Shown here: piece by piece, positions 7,981 through 16,596 of the stretch
How positions within the stretch are numbered: position 1 is the first letter of the stretch
Layout: each line of letters opens with the position of its first letter
Source: Bog-473 sp036268485
Lineage (GTDB): Bacteria; Actinomycetota; Acidimicrobiia; Acidimicrobiales; RAAP-2
NCBI GenBank assembly: GCA_036268485.1
Contig: DATAUC010000038.1
Span: 1 to 64,000, forward strand
DNA length: 64,000 nt
Direction of reading: 5' to 3'
Translations under genes and position numbers: made by a program
Notes under the pieces: generated by a model
The model's input: the letters and a program-made list of their open reading frames with translations, nothing else
Told to the model about the DNA's origin: nothing
Database searches by the model: none

Positions 7981-9678
7981 TCAACGTGGTAGTCCTCTCA
8001 AGTGATCCGCCAATCGAACGGCAAAAGCAACAATCATAAATGTCGAGTTGGCCTGACCGGAAGTGACAAATGTTGAACTGCTGACCACATGGAGGTTCTT
8101 GACTCCATGGACTGCGAGATTTCCGTCAACCACGCCGTCAGAGGGATTCTCCGCCATTCGAGTCGTTCCAATTTGGTGAAATCCACCTCCGGAACGATCC
8201 TTCACGATTTCGAACGGGTCTCCGTTTGGGTAGATGAGGCGACCAATTCCCAGGGACCGAAAGTGATCATCCCAGTGGCGGTGGGCTCTGACGACTCCAT
8301 CGATATCTTGTTCAGTGAATCGCAGCCGGATATCCAGCTTTCGTCTTCCCAGTTGGTCTTGTTCTCGGGATAGGGAGACGCAGCTCTCTGCGTTGGGAAG
8401 GTGTTCACCGTGATACTGCAATGGATAGACGTTGTCTTCACTCCGCACGAAAAATCCAGGCATCCGACGTTTTCTTGCCAGCAGCCTCCTGGCTCCAAAC
8501 GAGGCCATGAATTTGGCGGTCGGAATGAAGTTCTTGGCCAGGTTCTTCACGTGCTCTTTTTTGGAGCTAATTGGAGAGTGCCCATACGGGGTTCCTGGGA
8601 TATTGACCCCCGTCAGCGAAAGCCTCTGCGCATCGGGAGCAAACATTGGCCCCAACTTCGACGCAAGAGCCAAATATGCAAATGAAAGTTCGCCACTGCT
8701 GTGACTGGCATCGGCAAGCTCCGGATTCGTTATCCACCCAGTGATATTCGGCAATCGGTACTTAAGTTGAAACTCTTCGGTGAACCCGAATCGTCTTCGA
8801 ATATACGTACCATCAATGTCTCGCTCGTATCCAAATATGGTCAATTTTGGATCCGTGACAAATTGCACTTTGGCGAGAGTGCCTTCAAGGTGGGCCATAT
8901 ACCACTTCCCCAAATGCCCTGATTCGCCTCCCAGGGCCCCGCCTCTTGGACCAGGTGAATCCAGTAAGAGCCTCGTACTTTCCAATCCACCGCAGGCAAT
9001 CACAACACGGGCGGCCGTGAAGACGACCTTTCCGCCGCCTAGAGTTCGCCCCTCGATTCCTTCGGCCGTATCGCTTTCCTCCTTGCAGAGAATCTTTGTG
9101 GCCGTGACTCCAGAAAAAATCCTCAGTCGGGGACGGTTTTCAAGATCTTTTGCGTACGTCGTCCCAAAGTCGGTTGGCAATGACCAACGCTCGAGATCGG
9201 ACGCCGTGACACCCCCGTCAACAAGTCCTGGAACAATACTCTTGGGCAAATTCGGGATCTGAGCTGCATTGAATATCGGCCGTCCGCAGACAAACCAATC
9301 ACACGCCCTCTGGAAATACGCTCGCATTTCCTCGTAGGTGACAGGCCAAGGAGAGGTCTCAACGTATGGACGCTCCCGAAAATCTATTGGGTCATAAGGG
9401 ACACATCGACCACCCCAGATTGAGGATGTGCCCCCGATCTGGCGCCTGACCGCAAGAGGCAATGGAGCATGGAGGTCCCGATCCCAATGGGCTGCGGCGG
9501 AAAGCTCCTGCAATCCGGCGTCAAATTTTCGCTTTCCACTCTCAATCAATACGACATCAAATCCATGGTTCGACAGTTCAAGTGCCATAACGATTCCAGC
9601 TGGCCCGGCACCCACCACTACCACCTGGCTGGTGAAGCTTAAGTCATTGGAGATAGCACCAATATCTTCAATTTTCAT
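7981..9678 (-). CDS. GMC-family FAD-dependent oxidoreductase
   Basis: 565 residues from the chosen ATG. Near the N terminus is the FAD site VVVGAGPAGIVMALEL, followed by IGGTSSIWGGRC. The C-terminal GMC domain has FHQIGTTRM (candidate catalytic His) and VHGVKNLHVVSSSTFVTSG. The family oxidises alcohols or sugar hydroxyls. I chose 9678 because GGCGGAG lies nine bases upstream; an in-frame ATG at 9687 has no usable site. Its start overlaps the end of the aldo/keto reductase, so the two are probably co-translated. An oxidoreductase pair among glycosyltransferases points to oxidation or reduction of a sugar. Confidence 0.8.
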   Translation of the reverse strand: MKIEDIGAISNDLSFTSQVVVVGAGPAGIVMALELSNHGFDVVLIESGKRKFDAGLQELSAAAHWDRDLHAPLPLAVRRQIGGTSSIWGGRCVPYDPIDFRERPYVETSPWPVTYEEMRAYFQRACDWFVCGRPIFNAAQIPNLPKSIVPGLVDGGVTASDLERWSLPTDFGTTYAKDLENRPRLRIFSGVTATKILCKEESDTAEGIEGRTLGGGKVVFTAARVVIACGGLESTRLLLDSPGPRGGALGGESGHLGKWYMAHLEGTLAKVQFVTDPKLTIFGYERDIDGTYIRRRFGFTEEFQLKYRLPNITGWITNPELADASHSSGELSFAYLALASKLGPMFAPDAQRLSLTGVNIPGTPYGHSPISSKKEHVKNLAKNFIPTAKFMASFGARRLLARKRRMPGFFVRSEDNVYPLQYHGEHLPNAESCVSLSREQDQLGRRKLDIRLRFTEQDIDGVVRAHRHWDDHFRSLGIGRLIYPNGDPFEIVKDRSGGGFHQIGTTRMAENPSDGVVDGNLAVHGVKNLHVVSSSTFVTSGQANSTFMIVAFAVRLADHLRGLPR

Positions 9679-10687
9679 GCGAAGCATCTCCGCCCCACCA
9701 CGCCTGCACCGCACCCGCCAACTCCCCAAGTTTCGCAGATTGAGAATGAGACATCTGCTCGGAACCAGCCTGCGCTGCTGCCTGGAAGATCCGGTGCACT
9801 TTCGTACTGCTGAACAGCACTGGACCCCGATCGTTGGAGCAGAGAGCTTGGCTCAGGAGTACATTCGCAATGCCGCTAGCAGCCGCAAGGTCACAATCTA
9901 GTCGACTGCTCCAAGCTTCTCGTTCCGCTGGGAATTGCTCGAAATACTCCGTAAAGCCTGTCAGGCCCCGCTCGATAATGCCAAACGAGATTCTGGCCCC
10001 AGGATGCTTCCTTGTAACTTCCTCAGTCTTCGTGAATATGTCTTCTCTCGCCTGAAGAACGGGAGAGTGCCAAATCATCTGCTCCACTTCGCCATTGGGC
10101 GCATGAGCATCGGATGCGATCCCCCAAGTTCGAATCGTTCCGGACTCGACCTGGGCGTCCAGATATGCCGTGAGGCCCTCATGGTCCGGCAACAGATCTG
10201 ATTGTGGGTCATGCAGCAGGAATACATCGATGTAGTCGACCTTCAATCTGCGAAGACTCGCGTCCAAACTCCGCTTTGCGTTCGCAACGGTATTTGGTGA
10301 GGTGACATACAAAAGGCTGTTGGCAAGTCCAGCGTTCGATCCACCGGGACCACGAACTTTCTCGCGTATCTGTGGCATCCGAGTCATGAGCCGCCTCATC
10401 GGGCCCTGGACGCGACCAAAGATTTTCCCCGCCGCATTTACATCGATCCCGAATTTTGTGGCCACCGTAATTTCGTCACGATGACGACTAACCAATGTCG
10501 ACAATTCGGATTCCGCCAAACCCAATCCGTACATTGGGGCCACATCAAAGTGTCTTATCCCCGCATCAAAGGCTGCATCCAGAACAATCTGGCGCTCCTT
10601 GCGGGTTGGGATTGCATAGAGACTTGCGCAGCCGTATCCGATACTGGACGTCTCCACGGACGTGCCGAACAATTGGATCGACCTCAA
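9668..10687 (-). CDS. Aldo/keto reductase
   Basis: 339 residues with the AKR barrel motifs and tetrad: HFDVAPMYG (D48, Y53), VATKFG (K78) and FLLHDP (H159). The family reduces aldehydes or ketones with NADPH. It overlaps the next gene by 11 bases, which ties it to the GMC enzyme, perhaps in successive redox steps on one substrate. The 42-base gap from the upstream glycosyltransferase fits one transcript. The substrate is unknown. Confidence 0.85.
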   Translation of the reverse strand: MRSIQLFGTSVETSSIGYGCASLYAIPTRKERQIVLDAAFDAGIRHFDVAPMYGLGLAESELSTLVSRHRDEITVATKFGIDVNAAGKIFGRVQGPMRRLMTRMPQIREKVRGPGGSNAGLANSLLYVTSPNTVANAKRSLDASLRRLKVDYIDVFLLHDPQSDLLPDHEGLTAYLDAQVESGTIRTWGIASDAHAPNGEVEQMIWHSPVLQAREDIFTKTEEVTRKHPGARISFGIIERGLTGFTEYFEQFPAEREAWSSRLDCDLAAASGIANVLLSQALCSNDRGPVLFSSTKVHRIFQAAAQAGSEQMSHSQSAKLGELAGAVQAWWGGDASHEN

Positions 10688-10729
10688 GGTATGGGCAGCT
10701 TCCAGGCGGATTGACCTTCCACGACAGGA

Positions 10730-11947
10730 TTAAGTCTCGCGCCGCAATGTTTCGTACATGTAAGCAAACGCGCCACCAGCCAGCCCTTTCTGACTGGACT
10801 TGAAGAGCGACTTTGGGAAGTCCAGTGGAAGTTCCTCCGAAGTAGCTCCTTCGCCCTTTTGCCTGTACTCGGTGAAGGCCCGCGGCATCAATTTCAATAG
10901 CTCCCACAGGACCGACGGTTCAGACCGAACCATGCTCGCCCAAAATGCGGTCAACCCGGCGCTGTATCCGTAGAATTGGTGATGAAGTTCAGACATCTCT
11001 TGCCGGTGAAAATGCCATGTAATGGCGCTTGGCCAATGAAGGATGACTTCCCCGGAGCTAAGCAGCGAAGCGAACAGCTTGGTCTCTTCCCCCCCGTGGG
11101 TCCGAGTTCCTGCACCAAGGTGGCGATCGAAGTGCCCCACCTTGCTGAAGACGTCCATCCGAAAGGCCATATTTCCGCCGGAGCCAACAGCTGGGAGAGG
11201 GTAGAGCGGAATCGTCGAGGGGATGGAGATCACTTCATATGCAAGGCCTCGACCTTTATTGAATCCTCCGTATTGTTCGAACCTGATCTGTGCTTCGGTT
11301 TCAAGTTCAGCCGGGAGCATCAGTCCACACACGGCCGCAGGTTTGGATGGATGAGAAAAGCCAAGCTTTAACGATTTGATCCAGTTCTCGTCGGCCACCT
11401 CATCATCATCAATCCAAGCAACTCTATTAGTAAGGACGTTGTCGAGGCCCGTATTCCTTGCAATTGAAAGGCCTCTCCTCGTCTCTGCGACATAGCGTGA
11501 TCTTGGCATTTGCAAATCATCGAACACCTTTGCTGTCGACTTGGACTCCGGCCCGTTGTCTATGACCAATAGATCGAAATCGGAATCCGTTTGTGACTGA
11601 AGGCTTCTCAAGGTGCGGCGCAGAGAGTCCGGGCGATTCCGGGTGCAGACGACCACCGTAATTTGATGGAACGAGGCGGCTTCAATTGGTTGATCCGTTG
11701 GTCGATCATTGCCTCTGACGGGCTCAACCTGCTTCAACAACTCATGGAGTTCGAGTCGGAGAACGTTTTCCACATCAAAGAAGAGATTTCCAGCAGGGAT
11801 TCCCTCTCTCCGTAGAAGGACCCAGAGACACCGGTATGCCGACACGTCTATGGACTCTTCGCTTGTGGGGGCAGCGAGCTCTAGATCAAGGACTTTCGCG
11901 GGCGCTCGCAGTTCTCCCCTCGAAATTTCAACTAGCACGATCCTCAC
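10730..11947 (-). CDS. Family 2 glycosyltransferase with an N-terminal extension
   Basis: 405 residues. Residues 1-90 form an extension without a recognised motif. The GT2 catalytic domain follows: ITVVVCTRNRPDSLRRTL, LLVIDNGP, IARNTGLD and the metal site WIDDDE, then SGGNMAFR and GGEETKLF near the acceptor side. Similar extended GT2 proteins occur in actinobacterial glycan loci. The predicted product is cytosolic or peripheral. It is probably co-transcribed with the AKR gene. The 177 bases between its start and the upstream gene could hold a promoter, but none stands out. Confidence 0.8.
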   Translation of the reverse strand: MRIVLVEISRGELRAPAKVLDLELAAPTSEESIDVSAYRCLWVLLRREGIPAGNLFFDVENVLRLELHELLKQVEPVRGNDRPTDQPIEAASFHQITVVVCTRNRPDSLRRTLRSLQSQTDSDFDLLVIDNGPESKSTAKVFDDLQMPRSRYVAETRRGLSIARNTGLDNVLTNRVAWIDDDEVADENWIKSLKLGFSHPSKPAAVCGLMLPAELETEAQIRFEQYGGFNKGRGLAYEVISIPSTIPLYPLPAVGSGGNMAFRMDVFSKVGHFDRHLGAGTRTHGGEETKLFASLLSSGEVILHWPSAITWHFHRQEMSELHHQFYGYSAGLTAFWASMVRSEPSVLWELLKLMPRAFTEYRQKGEGATSEELPLDFPKSLFKSSQKGLAGGAFAYMYETLRRET

Positions 11948-12124
11948 TCCATAGAAGCTTTGCCAGTCGGTTCACTAGGACGTTGATCTTATCGCCCCGG
12001 GGGCTGCCCAAAATCTAACTTCCGCTCCTAGCTATGCTCGCCGCTGCCTCGCTTTATCCTTAGACTTTTAGGGCTGGAGCAGGCTTGATCGAACTACCGA
12101 CAGAGCGGGTCAATTCGATGCCCA

Positions 12125-13291
12125 TTAGGAATAGTCGAGCGCCTCTCGATTTGTTCGAGCTTCTTCCTTGAATCTCGGAAGAGAGTCGCGCCACCAGGTC
12201 AAATATGAATGGGATCGATCAGGGTACCGAATCTGAAGGTATTCCCTGGACGGAAAAAACAATCCCACAACGAAGAGAAGCGCATTGAGCAGCGGAAGCC
12301 GGAAAACCCTCCCCACCATTGGGTGACGAGAGGCGATTCGAGGCGGCAGGATTGACCGAAGCCGATGGATGCCGTCGAGTTTTGGATTTCCAATCTCGAG
12401 CACCTCTATGAGTTCGTTTGGCCGAACATTTTCAGGGAAACACCCAAGGATCCAGGCGAGCCAGGCTGTCAATCCTGTTTCGCGTGCCGACCGAACAACT
12501 TCGTCGATCGAGCACTTGTCCACCAGGATCAACAAATCTCGCCAGGCGCGAATTGTTTGCCCCGGACGACTTTTGTCGCTTACGACATGCAGCGCAGCGA
12601 TCATTAGGTTGTCGGCGGGAGAGACAATCAGCAGATCTGTCCCGAAAATCCGATCGGTTTTGGATCTACCGTTCAAACGTTCAAAGGCAATTCCCTTTGA
12701 CCAAAACCACGGCGATATCCGGTGATGTAGATCGATGGATCCTCCGTTTGGGCTCCGAAGGTTTATCGCCTCCCGACAAAATCGATTAAACCAATCCCGC
12801 GTTTGCATGGTCTGATTTCGCTCGCGATAGCCATTTGCTCGCAAAGTGATCAGTGCTCGTTTGAAGTCCGATGGATTCACCAAAACGTCGATGTCCATAA
12901 ACGGGCGATCAGAAACCGTTGCGCACTGCAGACCTATGCCGGCACCTTTAGTAATCACGTAGGGAATGGACGCGGACCTCAAACAATCCAAACCATCTTG
13001 TGATTGTTTAATAACACGGCTCGTCGACGCCATATCGGTAAATTGAGCATCCGAGAATTCGTCGATGACCGATTGTTGTACGGCAAAGGATCCGCTTCGA
13101 ATGCCGCGAAGTGCAACGCCGGCGAGACCTTGCGAGACAATCGTTTTCGATTCCGCTTGCCAATTCGAATCAGTCACGACTATTGGCAACCGTGAAAAAT
13201 CGCCGTACAAAGTAAACGCCGTCGCCGGCCCGATTTCAGGGAAAATATTCTGAAGGCGGTGGGCGTTGCGAGAAGTCCCAAGCATTTTCAA
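12125..13291 (-). CDS. Nucleotidyltransferase-fold protein (NTP_transf_5-like)
   Basis: 388 residues. The core resembles the NTP_transf_5 family of uncharacterised nucleotidyltransferases: PYVITKGAGIGLQC followed by RPFMDIDVLVNPSDF (DxD metal pair), then GSIDLHHRISPWFW. These genes are common in polysaccharide and natural-product clusters. The reaction is not established for most members. A hydrophobic segment (FRLPLLNALLFVVGLFF) lies near residue 340. Its place between glycosyltransferases suggests a role in glycan modification or assembly. The family call is by motif and the function remains open. Confidence 0.7.
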   Translation of the reverse strand: MKMLGTSRNAHRLQNIFPEIGPATAFTLYGDFSRLPIVVTDSNWQAESKTIVSQGLAGVALRGIRSGSFAVQQSVIDEFSDAQFTDMASTSRVIKQSQDGLDCLRSASIPYVITKGAGIGLQCATVSDRPFMDIDVLVNPSDFKRALITLRANGYRERNQTMQTRDWFNRFCREAINLRSPNGGSIDLHHRISPWFWSKGIAFERLNGRSKTDRIFGTDLLIVSPADNLMIAALHVVSDKSRPGQTIRAWRDLLILVDKCSIDEVVRSARETGLTAWLAWILGCFPENVRPNELIEVLEIGNPKLDGIHRLRSILPPRIASRHPMVGRVFRLPLLNALLFVVGLFFPSREYLQIRYPDRSHSYLTWWRDSLPRFKEEARTNREALDYS

Positions 13292-13449
13292 TTGAGATAA
13301 TAACTAGGGCCGAAGCCTGTTGTCGGCTGAATAGATACAGAGGGCATTCGATCGGAACCCCGCAAGAACAAGACGAAGACTGCCACCCCACCGGGCGGGC
13401 GAACCTGAGAGGGACCTGCGAACTTGAGATGCCGAATGGTCCGCCGAAT

Positions 13450-13602
13450 CACGGATCTGAGGATACGACCTTTTCTGCCGGGACTTGGCCAATGCTATGT
13501 ATGTCAGCCCTTGCCATCGCCCGATTCGGGCTCGATCGGTCACGCAGAATCCCAAGACCAGCTTCTCTCGGGCAATGCCTATGTCTGATTGGCCAGCTGT
13601 TG
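13450..13602 (-). pseudogene. Possible relic of an NAD-dependent sugar epimerase C terminus
   Basis: The minus strand reads GQSDIGIAREKLVLGF and then a GLTYIALAKS stretch, like the closing helices of extended SDR epimerases (SDI-AREKLGW and GL--TIEWY). Nothing upstream continues the fold, because the intact GT2 gene ends here. This is a weak match of about 35 residues. The remainder of the 311-base gap between the two minus-strand genes shows nothing I recognise. Confidence 0.3.
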
Positions 13603-14415
13603 CTAGTGCGGCTCTTGCCCCACGGTGGAAAGCACGGCCCAGGTTGAACCCGCCTGTCGGGCTGCGCCCGCCGACCGAATGGCGGCACGACGCGCCCCGC
13701 GCTTGCGCTCAAAGTGGATCGTCCGCAAGACCCGGATCCCATCAGAGAAGGCATTGAGATTGCTGGCGCCGGAGTGACGACTGTGTTCGAAACTTGGAAC
13801 CTCAGCCACGTGGAGACCCGCTTTGGCGATGCGAACGTTGATCAGTGTCTCCACTTCAAAGCCGTCGCCCCACAACATGTCCCCCTGTTCCGAATCCGGA
13901 ACTACTCCCGGTACGAGCTCCATCACTGACAGACAATCTCGACGGAAGGCGTTGTAGCCGTAACAGAGGTCGGTGTACCGCGTGCCGTAGAAGAGATTGA
14001 CAACCTTGTTGAGCCAGAAGTTGCCCGCCTGGCGCAAGCGGCTTATATCGCTGCTTCCAGCTCCAGGCATGAACCTCGAACCCTTGGCAAAGTCGGCTCC
14101 CTCGCGGAGGGCGGTCACGAACCTCGGAATCTCGGCCGGATCGGTTGATCCATCAGCATCGAGCATGACGATGAAGTCACCTGTCGCCATTCGAAAGCCA
14201 CAGGCCAATGCGTTGCCTTTTCCTCGTCGAGTTTGGCCCATGACGATGATGTCCGGGTAGAGGCCCCTGGCGACTGCAACGGTCCCGTCGGTTGAATCTC
14301 CGTCGACCAGAATGACTTCGTGATAGTCGGCTGGGTTGAACTTAGAGAAGACATGAGGCAAATTTGCCGCCTCGTTCCTTGCCGGGATGACAATGCTTAC
14401 TGTGGGTTCCGCCAT
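13603..14415 (-). CDS. Family 2 glycosyltransferase (dolichyl-phosphate-mannose-synthase-like)
   Basis: About 270 residues with TVSIVIPARNEAANL, VILVDGDSTDGTV, GKGNALACGF and VMLDADGSTDP (DxD), then LCYGYNAFRR, as in DPM1/WcaA-type GT2 enzymes without a C-terminal membrane domain. Such enzymes usually charge a polyprenyl phosphate with one sugar. I chose the ATG at 14415, which has GAGGGCGG eight bases upstream; the frame stays open to a TTG at 14583, with another ATG at 14466. It is the first gene of the minus-strand cluster. Confidence 0.8.
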   Translation of the reverse strand: MAEPTVSIVIPARNEAANLPHVFSKFNPADYHEVILVDGDSTDGTVAVARGLYPDIIVMGQTRRGKGNALACGFRMATGDFIVMLDADGSTDPAEIPRFVTALREGADFAKGSRFMPGAGSSDISRLRQAGNFWLNKVVNLFYGTRYTDLCYGYNAFRRDCLSVMELVPGVVPDSEQGDMLWGDGFEVETLINVRIAKAGLHVAEVPSFEHSRHSGASNLNAFSDGIRVLRTIHFERKRGARRAAIRSAGAARQAGSTWAVLSTVGQEPH

Positions 14416-14809
14416 GGATTTTCCGCCCTCTGGTCCAAGGTCGGAACGTATGTCGCTGAGCGTCATTTTTGTCCGTTCTAGTGGGGCTGTCCGTCCGCCA
14501 ACGGATCCGACATCGGGGTCACTCTTCTTTAACGCTTGTTGGGCCGTTATCTTGTCAGTGAATTTCAAGAAATACCAGGGCAACTGGATTAATCCTGTGT
14601 AAACGGAAAAGAATCCTTGGCCTGGGGAAATGGCAACCGCCGTATCTCATTGGTACCTCAAGCCGGCTCGGTTGGCGGTGGGAGAATGCCCGCCGAATTC
14701 GGAATTCCCCAGCATGGCTCCACTATCAGCTGGTTAGATTCCGTAGAGCATCGAAAAGTCGCAATTCGATCCTTTATGGCCCTTTATTCCATTAATAGCA
14801 TTTTTTGCA
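14416..14809. other. Intergenic region at the island's right edge
   Basis: This stretch lies between the divergent GT2 gene and the hipBA-like pair. The first 170 bases could code for an N-terminal extension of the GT2 protein if an upstream start is used. The remainder shows no gene, RNA or repeat that I recognise. It becomes markedly AT-rich toward 14760. Overall base composition changes here from the AT-richer island to the GC-rich genes that follow, so it is a candidate junction. Confidence 0.5.
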
Positions 14810-14857
14810 TCTATATCTGATCGCTGAAGTTTCAATTCGGCCTCAGATAGATATAAT
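14810..14857 (+). promoter_or_regulatory. hipBA promoter and candidate HipB operator
   Basis: A perfect -10 hexamer TATAAT lies at 14852-14857, seven bases before the ATG at 14865, so transcription should start at or next to the initiation codon (a leaderless mRNA). An inverted repeat flanks it: TATCTGA at 14814-14820 and TCAGATA at 14843-14849, whose right arm lies against the -10. The arms resemble the TATCC/GGATA arms of the E. coli HipB operator, but the 22-base spacing is longer. Autorepression by the encoded HipB-like protein is the likely meaning. Confidence 0.55.
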
Positions 14858-14864
14858 TCCAGCT

Positions 14865-15197
14865 ATGGACCATATCGGAGCAATCCACCACACGACTGAG
14901 GAATGGTTGGAGCGGATCGGGCTCGCCCTCCGACAGCGGCGGATTGCGCTCGGCCTCACTCAGGCGGAGTTGGCTGATCGGGCCGAGGTTTCCCTCAGTG
15001 TTATCAAACACCTCGAGCAAGGTCAGGGGGCGAACCTGACGTCCCTGGTCAAAGTGGCCCGCATGCTGGGCGCCGAGGACTGGCTGGCTGCCCTGGTTCC
15101 CGCCCCTGAACCGGCGGTGAGTCCGATGCAACTCCTCCGCGAGCAACGACGGGCCGCCTCACCGCGCCGGCGGGTCCGAGCACGCCGCCCCGTGTGA
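14865..15197 (+). CDS. hipB: HipB-like XRE-family antitoxin
   Basis: 110 residues. Residues 15-72 form an XRE helix-turn-helix: IGLALRQRRIALGLTQAELA, then VSLSVIKHLEQGQ, then LTSLVKVARMLG. The C-terminal 25 residues are Arg/Ala-rich (RRAASPRRRVRARRPV). It should bind its own promoter and neutralise the adjacent HipA-like kinase. Its stop overlaps the GTG start of that gene (GTGTGA), typical of translationally coupled toxin-antitoxin pairs. The ATG lacks a ribosome site, which fits leaderless translation. Confidence 0.85.
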   Translation: MDHIGAIHHTTEEWLERIGLALRQRRIALGLTQAELADRAEVSLSVIKHLEQGQGANLTSLVKVARMLGAEDWLAALVPAPEPAVSPMQLLREQRRAASPRRRVRARRPV

Positions 15198-16483
15198 CCT
15201 ATCGCCAGGTTGACCTCATTGAAGTGCAGGTCTGGGGGTCCACCGTGGGTGCTGTCGCTCTCGATCCGGCCACCAACTTCTACGCCTTCGAGTACGACCC
15301 AGCCTGGGTACGTCGGGGCATTGAACTGGCGCCGTTCCACATGCCAGCGCGATCTGGTGTCTTCGAGTTCCCCGACCTGGCTGAGAACACCTACCGGCGG
15401 TTGCCCGCCATGCTGGCCGACTCCCTCCCCGACCGCTTCGGAAATGCCCTGGTCACAGCCCGGCTGGCTGAGGAAGGCGTCTTAGCGGCGCAGATCACCT
15501 CGCTCGATCGGTTGGCCTATTCCGCCGACCGAGGCATGGGAGCCTTGGAATTTCGACCCCCAGCCGACGACCTAGCCCATCACGCCACGGCCATCCAGTT
15601 GGCCGATCTCGTAGTAGCCGCCCGCAGCGCCCTGCGGGGTGAATTCGCTGGTGACGATGCCACACTGGAGGCGTTGACATTGCTGATTCAGGTGGGAACC
15701 TCGGCTGGCGGTGCTCGACCCAAGGCCGTGGTCTGCTTTAATCCGACCACGGGTCAGGTGCGGTCCGGCCAGCTGTCTGCCCCCGAGGGCTACGAGCACT
15801 GGCTGCTCAAACTCGATGGTCTGGACGAGGACCACTTCGATGCCGCGCGTGGCTTCGGACGCATCGAATACGCCTATTCCCTGATGGCGACTGCCGCCGG
15901 CGTCGAGATGGAACCCTGTCGTCTCCTCGAGGAGAACGATCGAGCCCATTTCATGACCAGGCGGTTCGACCGGCTGCCAGACCAATCCAAGGTGCACGTC
16001 CAGACGCTGTGTGCGTTGGACCACCTTGACTTCAACCTGCCCGACACCCATAGCTACGCCCAGTACCTCTCGGCCATCGATCGGCTCGGGCTGGGACCAG
16101 ACGCGCTGGCAGAGGGATTCCGGCGCGTTGTCTTTAACGTGGCCGCCGTGAACCGTGACGACCACACCAAGAACCTGTCGTTTTGCTGCCATGCTGATGG
16201 CCAATGGTCCCTGGCTCCGGCCTACGACATCAACCACGCCTACAACCCCCAGGGCCAGTGGACGCAGCGCCACCAGATGTCGGTCAACGGCAAGTTCGAG
16301 GGCATCTCCCGTAGCGACCTCGCCGTGATGGCAGACCGGTTCGCCGTGCCGGGCCCATCCTCGGTGATCAGCGAGGTCATGGCAGCGGTGGAGCAGTGGC
16401 CGGAATTTGCCGAGAAAGCGGGCGTGTCAGGGCCCGATATTCAGCGGATTCGGGCCGATCAGAGGGCCTTTTTGCCGGCCTGA
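15194..16483 (+). CDS. hipA: HipA-like serine/threonine kinase toxin
   Basis: 429 residues. The N-terminal Couple_hipA domain (residues 8-105) has LPAMLADSLPDRFGN. The HipA_C kinase domain has VGTSAGGARPKAVV, where the Lys is expected to bind ATP, then WLLKLD, the catalytic-loop motif VNRDDHTKNLSF, and a metal-binding APAYDINHAYN. Length and motif order match functional HipA proteins, which phosphorylate an aminoacyl-tRNA synthetase or another target and cause growth arrest. No frame damage is seen. The GTG start overlaps the antitoxin gene. Confidence 0.88.
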   Translation: MTYRQVDLIEVQVWGSTVGAVALDPATNFYAFEYDPAWVRRGIELAPFHMPARSGVFEFPDLAENTYRRLPAMLADSLPDRFGNALVTARLAEEGVLAAQITSLDRLAYSADRGMGALEFRPPADDLAHHATAIQLADLVVAARSALRGEFAGDDATLEALTLLIQVGTSAGGARPKAVVCFNPTTGQVRSGQLSAPEGYEHWLLKLDGLDEDHFDAARGFGRIEYAYSLMATAAGVEMEPCRLLEENDRAHFMTRRFDRLPDQSKVHVQTLCALDHLDFNLPDTHSYAQYLSAIDRLGLGPDALAEGFRRVVFNVAAVNRDDHTKNLSFCCHADGQWSLAPAYDINHAYNPQGQWTQRHQMSVNGKFEGISRSDLAVMADRFAVPGPSSVISEVMAAVEQWPEFAEKAGVSGPDIQRIRADQRAFLPA

Positions 16484-16536
16484 CACCACGCTCCCGTTGG
16501 CCCGGCGATCTTGTGGGGAGCGGGTGCCGCCTCTAA

Positions 16537-16590
16537 GGTCTCCCCGATAAGCCGAAGTTCGGCGCCTAAGAACGCACCTCCTGGGAGACC
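16537..16590 (+). promoter_or_regulatory. Leader hairpin covering the ribosome site of the next gene
   Basis: GGTCTCCC (16537-16544) and GGGAGACC (16583-16590) are perfect 8-base complements. GGGAG is also the best ribosome-binding site for the ATG at 16597, nine bases away. Between the arms a small hairpin GCCGAAGTTCGGC (16551-16563) can form. Pairing would hide the ribosome site, so a translational switch or thermosensor is plausible. No known riboswitch class was recognised. Confidence 0.45.
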
Positions 16591-16596
16591 ATTCAC

